Below, piece after piece: positions 17,046 to 25,583 of a DNA stretch of 64,000 bases; positions within the stretch are counted from its first letter, which is position 1, and every line of letters starts with the position of its first letter. This stretch comes from Clostridium sp. CS001 (GTDB lineage Bacteria > Bacillota > Clostridia > Clostridiales > Clostridiaceae): NCBI RefSeq assembly GCF_020443565.1, contig NZ_JAIZZN010000015.1, forward strand, positions 1-64,000, in the 5' to 3' direction. A program made the translations under genes and the position numbers. The notes beneath the pieces are model-generated. The model was not told the DNA's origin. It saw only the letters and a list, made by a program, of their open reading frames with translations, and searched no databases.

Positions 17046-18875
17046 TTATTTAAATTCGCTTAAACTTCCTCCTTTTGAAAAGAAATGCTCAATGTTCCTT
17101 TCAACTGCTGAGTCAGGAATTAGTGGCGGTGCATGGTGTGGTTTTATACGAACATCTATAATCATATTATCACAGGACCAGTGCTTGTTTTCATAACAAC
17201 TATTAACACCATAAATATCATGTGACGGGTTGCTTCTAGTAAATGTAGCCCAGAAAAAATTTTTAAGGGAACAACTTATAAATGAACTATCGTCACAAAG
17301 AATAATCATCGGACAAGATGCCATCATACCTCTTGCCTGAATAGCTGAGCATAACTCCTTTAACGTGACTTGAGCCTCTTGATAGTTTAAAAACTTTGGT
17401 CCTTCGATAGCAACGACGCCTGGCATCACTAAAAGTGGATTTCTAAAATCACTTAACTCCTTCAATTCCTTTGGTACTTCTTGACACAAGTTTCTTTTTT
17501 TATCGCCATAGGCGGCAATTACTACCTTGCTGCCTGTATTTAGTCCCGTTCCCGAATAATCAAGAGTATCAATGGTTGTATTCGTTTGAAAATGAAGGTC
17601 ACGACGAAGGTCTATACGTTCAAGTATATATGTTAGAAATTCTACTTCTTTATGAGTATCTAAAGGTTGATTCTCTTCAGCTGTAATGAATAAATACTTA
17701 GCTAAACTTAGTTGCCCTGTTCCTAAAATTCGATTTGCAAGAGTAAGTATTTCAGCTGGTTGTTTAACCTTCTGGTATGGTGTGTAACGTTCGCTTCCGA
17801 TTGCAAATAGCAGCGGATGAACTCCAGCTGCATCCACAGCATGAACTTCTTTCACCCCAGGAATTTCTTGTTTTATTGCATTACCTGTTAACTCATGGAT
17901 AAGCTCTCCGAAAGCAGTATCTTCCTGAGGCGGACGTCCAACAACTGTAAAGGGCCAAATACCATTTTGCTTAGCAAATACCTTATGAACTTTCAGTAAG
18001 GGAAAATCATGAATAAGACTATAATATCCTATATGATCGCCAAAAGGACCTTCCGGCTTTGTTTCACCGGGATAGACTTCCCCTGTAATTACAAAATCAG
18101 CATCAAGGCTAATGCAATAACCATCAACATAAGTGTAGCGGAAATTACGACCCGATAGTAGACCAGCAAATGTCATTTCACTCATACCTTCCGGTAATGG
18201 CATGATTGCGGCCAGAGTATGAGCTGGAGGACCTCCAATAAAAATGCTCACCTTCAATGGAACACCTAATTTGTTCGCTTTTTCTTGGTGAATGCCTATG
18301 CCTCGGTGAATTTGATAGTGTAAGCCAACTTCCTTATTCAGCTTATAATCGTTGCCATTTAGCTGAACACGGTACATTCCTAAATTACTATTCATAATCC
18401 CAGGTTTTTCTGGATCTTCTGAATAAACTTGAGGCAAAGTGACAAAAGCCCCTCCATCACCAGGCCAATGGTGAATAAGCGGAAGGTCAGAAATTTGTAT
18501 TTCCTTAAAATCAGCCAATTTATTATTTAGTTTTTTTAATGGAAGTGCCTTTGAAGCTGAAAGTCCAGTGCTAAAATGTTTTAATGGGTTTTTCAATATA
18601 TTCATTGGATCATTCCGTAATGCAATCACGTTCTTTGTTGCTTCAAAGGTATTCTTAAAAATAAACTTGCTTCTCTCTAGATTACCAAATAAATTTGATA
18701 CTGCTCGGAATTTGGAGCCTTTTACATTTTCAAAAAGCAATGCTGGCCCCCCAGCTGCGTTAACTCTCATATGTATAGCCGCCATCTCAAGGTACGGGTC
18801 CACTTCTTCACGTATCCTGATTAATTGACCAGATCTTTCTAAGTCAAGAATACATTCTTCTAAATTATAATACAT
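17046..18875 (-). CDS. UbiD-family prFMN-dependent decarboxylase, long form
   Basis: UbiD enzymes reversibly decarboxylate aromatic or unsaturated acids using prenylated FMN made by UbiX. The N-terminus (GPALLFENVKGS), the centre (EGPFGDHIGYYS) and VGRPPQED are family hallmarks, the Glu of EGPFGD being near the catalytic E-R-E set. At 609 residues it belongs to the long type, like those of Bacteroidetes and some menaquinone loci, and is 127 residues longer than the second UbiD at 22596. It is transcribed alone from a SigA-like promoter at 18976-19004, divergent from the U32/UbiADX cluster. Substrate unknown; the two UbiDs may act on different intermediates. Confidence 0.9.
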   Translation of the reverse strand: MYYNLEECILDLERSGQLIRIREEVDPYLEMAAIHMRVNAAGGPALLFENVKGSKFRAVSNLFGNLERSKFIFKNTFEATKNVIALRNDPMNILKNPLKHFSTGLSASKALPLKKLNNKLADFKEIQISDLPLIHHWPGDGGAFVTLPQVYSEDPEKPGIMNSNLGMYRVQLNGNDYKLNKEVGLHYQIHRGIGIHQEKANKLGVPLKVSIFIGGPPAHTLAAIMPLPEGMSEMTFAGLLSGRNFRYTYVDGYCISLDADFVITGEVYPGETKPEGPFGDHIGYYSLIHDFPLLKVHKVFAKQNGIWPFTVVGRPPQEDTAFGELIHELTGNAIKQEIPGVKEVHAVDAAGVHPLLFAIGSERYTPYQKVKQPAEILTLANRILGTGQLSLAKYLFITAEENQPLDTHKEVEFLTYILERIDLRRDLHFQTNTTIDTLDYSGTGLNTGSKVVIAAYGDKKRNLCQEVPKELKELSDFRNPLLVMPGVVAIEGPKFLNYQEAQVTLKELCSAIQARGMMASCPMIILCDDSSFISCSLKNFFWATFTRSNPSHDIYGVNSCYENKHWSCDNMIIDVRIKPHHAPPLIPDSAVERNIEHFFSKGGSLSEFK

Positions 18876-18975
18876 TCTTTACTCTCCTTTTTTCTTTAAA
18901 TAAATTTAATGTAAATATGTTAAATAATCATTATTTTCAATAGTGTGTTTAATTGTATCGTACTCCCTTAGGTAA

Positions 18976-19004
18976 ATAATACAACGAAACAAAGAGTCAT
19001 GCAA
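18976..19004 (-). promoter_or_regulatory. SigA-type promoter of long ubiD gene
   Basis: On the minus strand TTGCAT (19004-18999) and TATTAT (18981-18976) are 17 bases apart, giving a leader of about 95 bases. Confidence 0.6.
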
Positions 19005-19076
19005 AGAAAATCCCCCATCAAATTATTAATGTATAGTACATACTTATTAAATCATCACCTGCGGTGCTGCAATATT

Positions 19077-19180
19077 AACAACTTTAGAAGCAGATTTAGA
19101 CTACCACCAAAGTAATTTTTCTGGTCTAGGCAACTGCCACTTATAGAAGATGGCAGACTTGAAGCTTCCAAAATGTTGTT
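19077..19180. other. Candidate structured RNA or small palindromic element (three-way junction)
   Basis: In the 437-base gap between divergent ubiD and U32 genes, a 104-base segment folds as a closed three-way junction. P1 pairs AACAACTTT-A-GAAGC (19077-19091) with GCTTC-C-AAA-AT-GTTGTT (19164-19180). P2 pairs TAGAC (19097-19101) with GTCTA (19124-19128). P3 pairs CTGCCA (19134-19139) with TGGCAG (19151-19156), with an extra CTT/AAG inside. It lies between the two predicted outward promoters, so it may be neither leader. It could be an independent small RNA, a MITE-like relic or a decayed gene: a 50-codon open frame crosses it on the minus strand. No known riboswitch consensus is recognised. 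Confidence 0.4.
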
Positions 19181-19253
19181 AAACCTTTCTATCACACTTG
19201 TAGAATACTGATATTAGCTGTAATATTATATATGAAAATATTTATTAAAAGAA

Positions 19254-19281
19254 TTGTTATTATGGTCTGAATAAATATTCT
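19254..19281 (+). promoter_or_regulatory. Possible promoter of the U32/UbiADX cluster
   Basis: TTGTTA (19254-19259) and TATTCT (19276-19281) with a 16-base spacer lie 32 bases before the U32 start. The surroundings are AT-rich, with several alternative -10-like sequences, so the assignment is weak. Confidence 0.35.
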
Positions 19282-19312
19282 GTATGCCGACAAATGATAA
19301 CGAGGAGGAAAT

Positions 19313-21244
19313 ATGGCAAGATTTTTTAATGACAAAAGGATAGAGTTACTAGCACCGTCTGGAACAATGGATACATTTAAATACATGGTAAAAGCTAATT
19401 GTGATGCAATTTACCTGGGTGGTAAATCCTTAAATATGAGAATGATGAGAAAAGGTTTTAATTTCTCTGATGATGAGATTAAGGAAGCTCTAAAAATGGC
19501 TCATGAAGTTGATAAAAAGGTTTATGTTACAGTAAATAATATGTTAAATGATAACGAAACTAATGAAGCAACAGAATATCTGCAATTCTTAAATAGCATT
19601 GCTGTTGACGGAATAATAGTTCAAGACCTTGGTATTGTTCAAATTTGTAAAGAACAAAATTTCAATAACTTTGAAATTCATTCTTCCGTAATGATGAATG
19701 TTCATAACATTGAATTTGTAAAAGCATTGCAGGAATTCGGAGTAACTAGAGTAGTATTATCAAGAGAAATGGATTTGAAAACAGCAAAGCACTTACAAAA
19801 TCAAACTAACATTGAAACTGAATACTTTGTTCATGGAGATATGTGTACAGTAAACGGAGCAAACTGTTATTACAGTTCTATTGTTTTGGGAAATAGTTCC
19901 AATCGTGGCCGATGTTTCAAACCCTGTAGATGGCCTTATCTTGTCAAAAAAGATGGCTCTATATATGATACAGAATACCCACTTGCAGCAAAAGATATGT
20001 ACATGTATGAAAACATTCCTGAGCTTATTGAAGCTTGTATAACTTCCTTTAAAATTGAAGGACGTATGAGAGATACAGATTTTATAGTTAATTTAGTAAA
20101 TACTTATGGTGATGCAATTGATAGATATATACAAGACCCTATAAGCTTTAATCGTAAAAAAAATGCTGATAAATTGTTTGAAAATCGAAAACGTGATTTT
20201 ACAACTGCCTATGCTTTTAACAAGCCTGGATTAAACTTTATTAATACTAGATATGAAGGTACAGGTAAGTTTTATTCTACAGGTAAAGTTTTTTCTACTC
20301 CAACAGAAGAAGCTGAAATCACTGATAATGCTCTAAGTGAACTTCGAGATGAATTGAGCAGTTATTCTAGCAAATTAACTTATAAAAACAATTTATCCGT
20401 AAAAGTAAATAATTACGACCAAGCAAAGCTTTGTATTGAACTTGGTGTAGACCGAATTTATTTACCTTGTGAGGTTTTATTTCCTGATAACTTTATAACC
20501 TTAGATCAGTTAACTGAATTAGTAAAACTAAAGAAAAATACTAAGATTTATCTTGATTTACCGCAAATGATGAATGAACTTCAATTTGACATAATTGACC
20601 ATTATCTAAATGATCATGGACACTTGTTCGATGGGTTATTAGTTTCTAATTTAGGAGCCGTGAAAAAGTATGGACATAAATACTCTTTAATAACAAACTA
20701 CAATTTAAATATTTACAATGAAAAAGCATCTAAGTTTTACAAAAATTTAGGTGTTAATGAAATCACCATAGCTTTAGAGATAAACCGAAATGAACTACCT
20801 AAATTTATAAATTCGTCAGAAACACCTTTAGAATTAATTGTCCACGGACCCTTAAGAGTTATGTACCTAGATCATAACCTCTATGAAAACATTGATGCTT
20901 TTAAGACAATTGAACAAAGCGACAATAAATATGTAGATAATAATGTATTAGTTTTAATGACTGACAAAGGTGAAAATCCAGTTTACATAGATCAAAATCT
21001 TAAAAATCATTTATTTACTTCTAAAGAGCTTTGTCTTCTTCCAATTCTTGAAGATTTAAGATTTGAAAAATCTATGAATTTGCGTATTGAAGGACAAACT
21101 TATACTTTCGATGAATTGAAAAATATTATTGAAGTTTATCAAATTGCTATAGCTGATAAATCTAAATGCAAAGATTTATTTTTGCATTTACAGTCAAAAA
21201 GAGCAGGTTTTACACTAGGTGCCCTATCATTTAAATCAGTATAA
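19313..21244 (+). CDS. U32-family protein with four-cysteine cluster, possible O2-independent hydroxylase
   Basis: Named a peptidase family, but characterised members (UbiU/UbiV, TrhP, RlhA) take part in oxygen-independent hydroxylation of ubiquinone, tRNA or rRNA and carry a [4Fe-4S] cluster. The N-terminal barrel begins IELLAPSGTMDTFKYMVKA with AIYLGG, and Cys178, Cys185, Cys201 and Cys205 (C-x6-C-x15-C-x3-C, in GDMCTVNGANC and GRCFKPCRWPY) match the U32 cluster region. The C-terminal half (about 360-640) is a second barrel-like region, as in the longer YdcP/RlhA-type proteins. GAGGAGG at 19302-19308 sets the start. It opens a run of eight genes including UbiD, UbiA and UbiX, which hints at a quinone-like substrate; an rRNA role is the main alternative. 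Confidence 0.8.
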   Translation: MARFFNDKRIELLAPSGTMDTFKYMVKANCDAIYLGGKSLNMRMMRKGFNFSDDEIKEALKMAHEVDKKVYVTVNNMLNDNETNEATEYLQFLNSIAVDGIIVQDLGIVQICKEQNFNNFEIHSSVMMNVHNIEFVKALQEFGVTRVVLSREMDLKTAKHLQNQTNIETEYFVHGDMCTVNGANCYYSSIVLGNSSNRGRCFKPCRWPYLVKKDGSIYDTEYPLAAKDMYMYENIPELIEACITSFKIEGRMRDTDFIVNLVNTYGDAIDRYIQDPISFNRKKNADKLFENRKRDFTTAYAFNKPGLNFINTRYEGTGKFYSTGKVFSTPTEEAEITDNALSELRDELSSYSSKLTYKNNLSVKVNNYDQAKLCIELGVDRIYLPCEVLFPDNFITLDQLTELVKLKKNTKIYLDLPQMMNELQFDIIDHYLNDHGHLFDGLLVSNLGAVKKYGHKYSLITNYNLNIYNEKASKFYKNLGVNEITIALEINRNELPKFINSSETPLELIVHGPLRVMYLDHNLYENIDAFKTIEQSDNKYVDNNVLVLMTDKGENPVYIDQNLKNHLFTSKELCLLPILEDLRFEKSMNLRIEGQTYTFDELKNIIEVYQIAIADKSKCKDLFLHLQSKRAGFTLGALSFKSV

Positions 21245-21250
21245 TTATAA

Positions 21251-21281
21251 GGATGTAAAAAAAGCTTGTTTTTTCACGTCC
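21251..21281 (+). terminator. Hairpin between U32 and aminotransferase genes
   Basis: GGATGT-A7 pairs with T6-C-ACGTCC around a short loop. There is no T-run afterwards, so it is more likely a weak attenuator or mRNA-processing hairpin than a full terminator. Confidence 0.4.
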
Positions 21282-21308
21282 TCCAATAAAAAAGGAGTGA
21301 AATAATTT

Positions 21309-22580
21309 ATGAATTATATAGGTCCTGAAAATATCATTGCGAAAAGAAAAGAATATTTTTATCCTGCAACCTCTTGCTTTTATAAAAACCCACCTCAAAT
21401 AGTTGGTGGAATGATGCAGTACCTTTTCGACAGCAACCATAAGAAATATGTGGATTTCTTTGCTGGTGTATCCGTTATGAACTGTGGACACTCAAATCCA
21501 GAAATCCTTAAAAGTACCATTGAACAACTAAATAAATTGCAACACACTACAACACTGTATTTAACTGAGCCAATGGTTCTACTTGCTGAAAAACTTGCTG
21601 AATTACTTCCTGGTGATATTAAAAGAACCTTCTTTTGTGTTACTGGCTCAGAAGCAAATGAAGGTGCTATGGCCCTTGCAAGATTGCATACTAAAAAAAA
21701 TAAGTTTATTGCATTAAATGGTGGATTACACGGCAGAACACATTTAACCTTAAGTGTTACAGGAATACCAATGTGGAGATTAGATGATAATTTAATGAAG
21801 GAAAATGTTTTTTTCATTGAAAGACCCTACTCCCCTACTATTAGTTATGGAGAAGCTATGGAGAATTCTTTACTTCAACTTGAAACTGTTTTAAAAGAAC
21901 ATGGCAATGATATTTGTGCAATGATATTAGAACCTATTCAAGGTAACGGTGGAATTGTAATGTATCCAATTGATTATTTGAAAAAGGTAAAAGCTTTACT
22001 TCATGAACATAATGTATTGTTAATTGTGGATGAAGTTCAAACGGGCTACGGACGAACTGGTAAAATGTATTGCATAGAAAATTATGATGTAGTTCCTGAT
22101 ATTTTAGTCACTGCTAAAGCACTAGGCAATGGAATTCCAATATCCACTTTTTCAACAACAGACGAGATTGCAAAATCCTTTACCAAACCTTCTGCTTCTA
22201 CCTTTGGCGGTAATCCTGTGGCAGCTCAAACTGCACTTAGTGTTCTTAGCTATATTGAAAAAAATGATTTAGTTAGAAAATCAAATGAATTAGGAAAATA
22301 TCTTAAGCAAAAATTAGAACAATTATCATCACCATTTATTGAGGAAATAAGAGGCTGTGGCCTAATGCTCGGCATACAGCTTCAATCAAAAAATCAAAAC
22401 TTAACGTCAGCTGAAATTGCAGATATAATTTTAGAAGAGATGAAAGACCTAGGCTTTTTGATAGGGAAAAACGGTTTAAACAGGGACGTTTTAGCATTTC
22501 AGCCGCCACTTGTCATCTCTAAAGAAGATATAGACTCTTTGACTTCAAACTTAGAGAAGGTTTTTGAAAAACTTAATTAG
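21309..22580 (+). CDS. Class III PLP-dependent aminotransferase
   Basis: Moves an amino group between an amine or amino acid and a keto acid or aldehyde. It resembles the AGXT2/GABA/ornithine aminotransferase branch: FFAGVSVMNCGHSNPEI, FFCVTGSEANEGAMALARLHT (phosphate-binding), IVDEVQTGYGRTG (Asp contacts the ring N) and TAKALGNGIP, where Lys270 should bind PLP. Full length, 423 residues. AAAGGAG ends 9 bases before the ATG. It sits 64 bases after the U32 gene and 15 before ubiD, so an operon is likely. Substrate unknown; it could supply or recycle a precursor for the UbiA/D/X products, or be a metabolic passenger. Confidence 0.88.
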   Translation: MNYIGPENIIAKRKEYFYPATSCFYKNPPQIVGGMMQYLFDSNHKKYVDFFAGVSVMNCGHSNPEILKSTIEQLNKLQHTTTLYLTEPMVLLAEKLAELLPGDIKRTFFCVTGSEANEGAMALARLHTKKNKFIALNGGLHGRTHLTLSVTGIPMWRLDDNLMKENVFFIERPYSPTISYGEAMENSLLQLETVLKEHGNDICAMILEPIQGNGGIVMYPIDYLKKVKALLHEHNVLLIVDEVQTGYGRTGKMYCIENYDVVPDILVTAKALGNGIPISTFSTTDEIAKSFTKPSASTFGGNPVAAQTALSVLSYIEKNDLVRKSNELGKYLKQKLEQLSSPFIEEIRGCGLMLGIQLQSKNQNLTSAEIADIILEEMKDLGFLIGKNGLNRDVLAFQPPLVISKEDIDSLTSNLEKVFEKLN

Positions 22581-22595
22581 TAAAGGGAGAAATAT

Positions 22596-24044
22596 ATGGC
22601 TTATAGTAACTTGAAGGATTTCATAAACCTTTTGGATGAAAAAGGCTTGTTGAAAAAAATAACTACAGAAGTAGAATCAGAATTAGAAATTACTGAAATT
22701 ACAGACAGAATATCAAAACAATATGGTCCTGCCCTTTTATTTGAAAATGTAAAAGGTTCAGCTTATCCAGTTCTTATAAATGCAATGGGTACCTATGAAA
22801 GAATGAGCATGGCCCTTGGAGCTGAATCTCTAGATGATATTGGCAGTAATATTGAAGAATTTATAGAAATGTCAAATTATATAGGAATAATGAATAAGTT
22901 TGAGTACCTTCCAATGCTCCCTGAAATAGAAAGGATATTCCCTATGAAGCTATCTACTAAAGGAGCTTGCCAAGAAGTAATTGAATATGACCCTGATTTA
23001 ACTAAACTTCCTATTTTGAAGTGCTGGCCTGGCGATGCAGGACCATTAATAACACTACCTCTTGTTATAACTAAAGATCCTGAAAATGGAATTCAAAACA
23101 CTGGAATGTACAGACTTCAGGTGTTTGATAAAAACACTACTGGCATGCACTGGCATTTACATAAAAATGGTAGAGACATTTATGAAAAATATAAAACCTT
23201 CGGTGGCAAAATGCCTGTATCAGTAGCACTTGGATGTGACCCGGCAATTACATATTCTGCTACAGCGCCTCTGCCAAAGACCATTGATGAAATGATGTTT
23301 GCAGGATTTTTAAGAAAATCGCCTGTAAAGCTTGTGAAGTCTATTACCAATGACATATACGTACCTGCTGATGCAGAATTTATTATTGAAGGCTATGTAG
23401 ATATTAATGAGGATTTAAGACTTGAGGGCCCCTTTGGAGATCATACAGGATATTATTCCCGTGCAGATTACTACCCTGTATTTCACGTAACTTGTATAAC
23501 TCATAAGAGAAATCCTGTATATCCAACAACCATAGTAGGCAAGCCACCTATGGAGGATTGTTATATAGGTAAGGCTACAGAAAGAATTTTCTTACCATTA
23601 CTTAAAATCCAATTTTCTGAGATTATTGACTTAAATTCTCCCCTTGAAGGGGTCTTTAATAATTGTTTGATTGTTTCTATAAAGAAGCGTTTTCCTGGTC
23701 ATGGTAAGAAAATGCTGAACTCCCTATGGGGAATTAGCCGAATGATGTATACAAAAATGATAATAGTAGTAGATGAAAATATTGACCCTAAGGATATATC
23801 TACAGTGGCTTGGAAGGTATTCAATAATATAGATGCTAAAAGAGATGTAGTTATATCTGAAGGCCCTTTAGATGCTCTAGACCATGCGTCAAATCTTCCT
23901 CATTACGGCTACAGACTGGGCATAGATGCTACTAAGAAATGGCCTAGTGAAGGACACACAAGAGCTTGGCCTGATGACATAAAAATGACTGAAGATATAA
24001 AAGAGCTTGTTTCAAGGAGATGGTTTGACTATGATATTAACTAA
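22596..24044 (+). CDS. ubiD: UbiD-family prFMN-dependent decarboxylase, short form
   Basis: Decarboxylates an aromatic or unsaturated acid with prenyl-FMN. Motifs: GPALLFENVKGS near residue 50, CWPGDAGPLITLP, MHWHLHKNGRD, LEGPFGDHTGYYS, VGKPPMEDCYIGKATER and SLWGISRMMYTK. At 482 residues it has the standard UbiD length. It overlaps ubiA by 14 bases, and ubiX lies two genes on, so enzyme, prenyltransferase and cofactor-maker are encoded together, as in ubiquinone or menaquinone-type pathways. Typical Clostridium lacks both quinones, so the substrate is open. Confidence 0.92.
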   Translation: MAYSNLKDFINLLDEKGLLKKITTEVESELEITEITDRISKQYGPALLFENVKGSAYPVLINAMGTYERMSMALGAESLDDIGSNIEEFIEMSNYIGIMNKFEYLPMLPEIERIFPMKLSTKGACQEVIEYDPDLTKLPILKCWPGDAGPLITLPLVITKDPENGIQNTGMYRLQVFDKNTTGMHWHLHKNGRDIYEKYKTFGGKMPVSVALGCDPAITYSATAPLPKTIDEMMFAGFLRKSPVKLVKSITNDIYVPADAEFIIEGYVDINEDLRLEGPFGDHTGYYSRADYYPVFHVTCITHKRNPVYPTTIVGKPPMEDCYIGKATERIFLPLLKIQFSEIIDLNSPLEGVFNNCLIVSIKKRFPGHGKKMLNSLWGISRMMYTKMIIVVDENIDPKDISTVAWKVFNNIDAKRDVVISEGPLDALDHASNLPHYGYRLGIDATKKWPSEGHTRAWPDDIKMTEDIKELVSRRWFDYDIN

Positions 24045-24900
24045 AATTTTTAAAAAAACCCGCGACTATGGTATACTTGTAATGTTTTCCCACACTATTT
24101 TTTCTTTATCCTTTGCGCTTATTTCAATGCTCCTTGCAAGTAATGGATTCCCCTCTCCTATTAAAGTATTTTGGATATTACTTGCCTTTATGGGTGCAAG
24201 AACCGGTGCGAATGCTATAAATAGAGTTATAGATGCCGAAATAGATGCTAGAAATCCTAGAACTTCTACGAGGCAGCTTCCACAAGGATTATTTCACAAA
24301 AAGGAAATTATACTTTTTACAGTAGTATGTTTTTTAATAATGGTTATCTCAGCAGCTATGCTTAATCCATTATGCTTACTACTTTCGCCTATTGCATTAT
24401 TTCTAATGATTATATATTCCTATACAAAACGATTTACTTGGGCCTGTCACTTAGTTTTAGGTATAACTTCTGCTGCTGCACCAGTTGGAGCCTGGCTTGC
24501 AGTAACTGGTAAAATCTCTTGGTTGCCTCTTTTTATGGGAGCAGCAAATACCCTTTGGGTTGCAGGCTTTGATATAATATATGGTTCTCAGGATTATGAC
24601 TTTGACACCATAAATGGAATTCACTCAATCCCTGCAAGATTTGGTGTAAAAAATGCACTACGTATCGCCGCTCTATTTCACGGAATGGCCTTGATTTTAT
24701 TAATTGGCGTGGGGATCTTAAGTAACCAGCTAGGAGTTATTTATTACATTGGATTAGTACTTATATCTATTTTATTCATAGCTGAACATAAAATGGTTTC
24801 TCCAGATAATCTAACCAATGTAAAAGTAGCCTCTTACGGTATAAATCAAATTATAAGCATTGTCTTTTTAATATGTGGAGTTTTAGATGCACTAATTTAA
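24031..24900 (+). CDS. UbiA-family prenyltransferase
   Basis: Integral membrane enzyme that attaches a polyprenyl chain to an aromatic ring. About eight or nine helices. The two Asp-rich metal/diphosphate motifs are intact: NAINRVIDAEIDARNPRT (NxxxDxxxD) and DIIYGSQDYDFD; the SYTKRFTW loop between them is also typical. It resembles the 4-hydroxybenzoate/MqnP branch rather than the heme (CtaB) branch. I choose the ATG at 24031, with AAGGAG at 24013-24018; upstream TTG starts are possible. The start lies within the ubiD end, indicating translational coupling. Confidence 0.9.
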   Translation: MILTKIFKKTRDYGILVMFSHTIFSLSFALISMLLASNGFPSPIKVFWILLAFMGARTGANAINRVIDAEIDARNPRTSTRQLPQGLFHKKEIILFTVVCFLIMVISAAMLNPLCLLLSPIALFLMIIYSYTKRFTWACHLVLGITSAAAPVGAWLAVTGKISWLPLFMGAANTLWVAGFDIIYGSQDYDFDTINGIHSIPARFGVKNALRIAALFHGMALILLIGVGILSNQLGVIYYIGLVLISILFIAEHKMVSPDNLTNVKVASYGINQIISIVFLICGVLDALI

Positions 24901-24921
24901 GAAACCCAAGGGAGATTGTAT

Positions 24922-25497
24922 ATGAAGAAAATAGTTGTTGGAATTACAGGTGCCAGCGGAAGTATATATTCAGTAAGGCTCGTTGAGGAGCTTTTAAAAA
25001 AAGGAATTTTTGTTCATATCATATGTACTGATAACGGTAAGAAGGTTATGAAATTTGAAACCGATCTAGATATTGATGAATGGATAAAAGAATTAGGAAT
25101 GAAATATAATCACGTTAAGCTTGAAGATATAAATAATCTCTTTTCTGGCATTGCCAGCGGTTCCTTTAAATTTGATGCTATGATTATACTACCTTGCTCT
25201 ATGGGAACTCTAGCTGAAATAAGTAATGGATTATCTAAAAATTTATTATGCAGAGCAGCTGATGTTGCCTTAAAAGAAAATAGAAAGCTCATCATCGTTC
25301 CTAGAGAAACACCACTAAATGCGATACATCTTGATAATATGCTTAAACTGTCAAAGCTTGGTGTAATCATGCTCCCTGCCATGCCGGGATTTTATCACAA
25401 GCCTGAAAGCATGGCAGATTTGATTAATTTTGTGGTTGGAAAGATATTAGATTCTCTTTCCATAGAAAATAACTTATTTAAAAAATGGGAAGGTTAA
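24922..25497 (+). CDS. ubiX: UbiX flavin prenyltransferase
   Basis: Makes prenylated FMN, the cofactor of UbiD, from FMN and dimethylallyl (mono)phosphate. The N-terminal VGITGASGSIYSVRLVEEL is the flavodoxin-like FMN loop of UbiX/Pad1. ILPCSMGTLAEISNG and the C-terminal VPRETPLNAIHLDNMLKL with MPAMPGFYHKPES are the known conserved blocks. 191 residues from the ATG at 24922 (GGGAG upstream). Its presence beside two ubiD genes makes the system self-sufficient in cofactor. Confidence 0.95.
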   Translation: MKKIVVGITGASGSIYSVRLVEELLKKGIFVHIICTDNGKKVMKFETDLDIDEWIKELGMKYNHVKLEDINNLFSGIASGSFKFDAMIILPCSMGTLAEISNGLSKNLLCRAADVALKENRKLIIVPRETPLNAIHLDNMLKLSKLGVIMLPAMPGFYHKPESMADLINFVVGKILDSLSIENNLFKKWEG

Positions 25498-25531
25498 ATC
25501 CCTAAATGGGCTTTGACGACTAGTTTTCAAG

Positions 25532-25565
25532 CGGAACCGAGTAGGTTAAACTACCACCTGTTCCG
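25532..25565 (+). other. Hairpin between ubiX and the substrate-binding protein gene
   Basis: CGGAAC (25532-25537) pairs with GTTCCG (25560-25565); inside, GTAG (25541-25544) pairs with CTAC (25551-25554) around GTTAAA, with an asymmetric internal loop. It ends 6 bases before the AAGGAGG of the downstream gene and has no T-run. It could stabilise the 3' part of the mRNA, act as a small ligand-responsive element, or be neutral. Confidence 0.45.
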
Positions 25566-25583
25566 ATTAAAAGGAGGAAAAAA

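Noticed and set aside
19055-19205. Minus-strand 50-codon frame across the three-way-junction element
   Set aside because: No start codon or ribosome site, and a stop just upstream; recorded only as an alternative reading of that element, not as a gene.
25498-25583. NMT1-motif (xanthine) or other known riboswitch before the substrate-binding protein
   Set aside because: The gap is short and I cannot match a known consensus; only the hairpin is reported.
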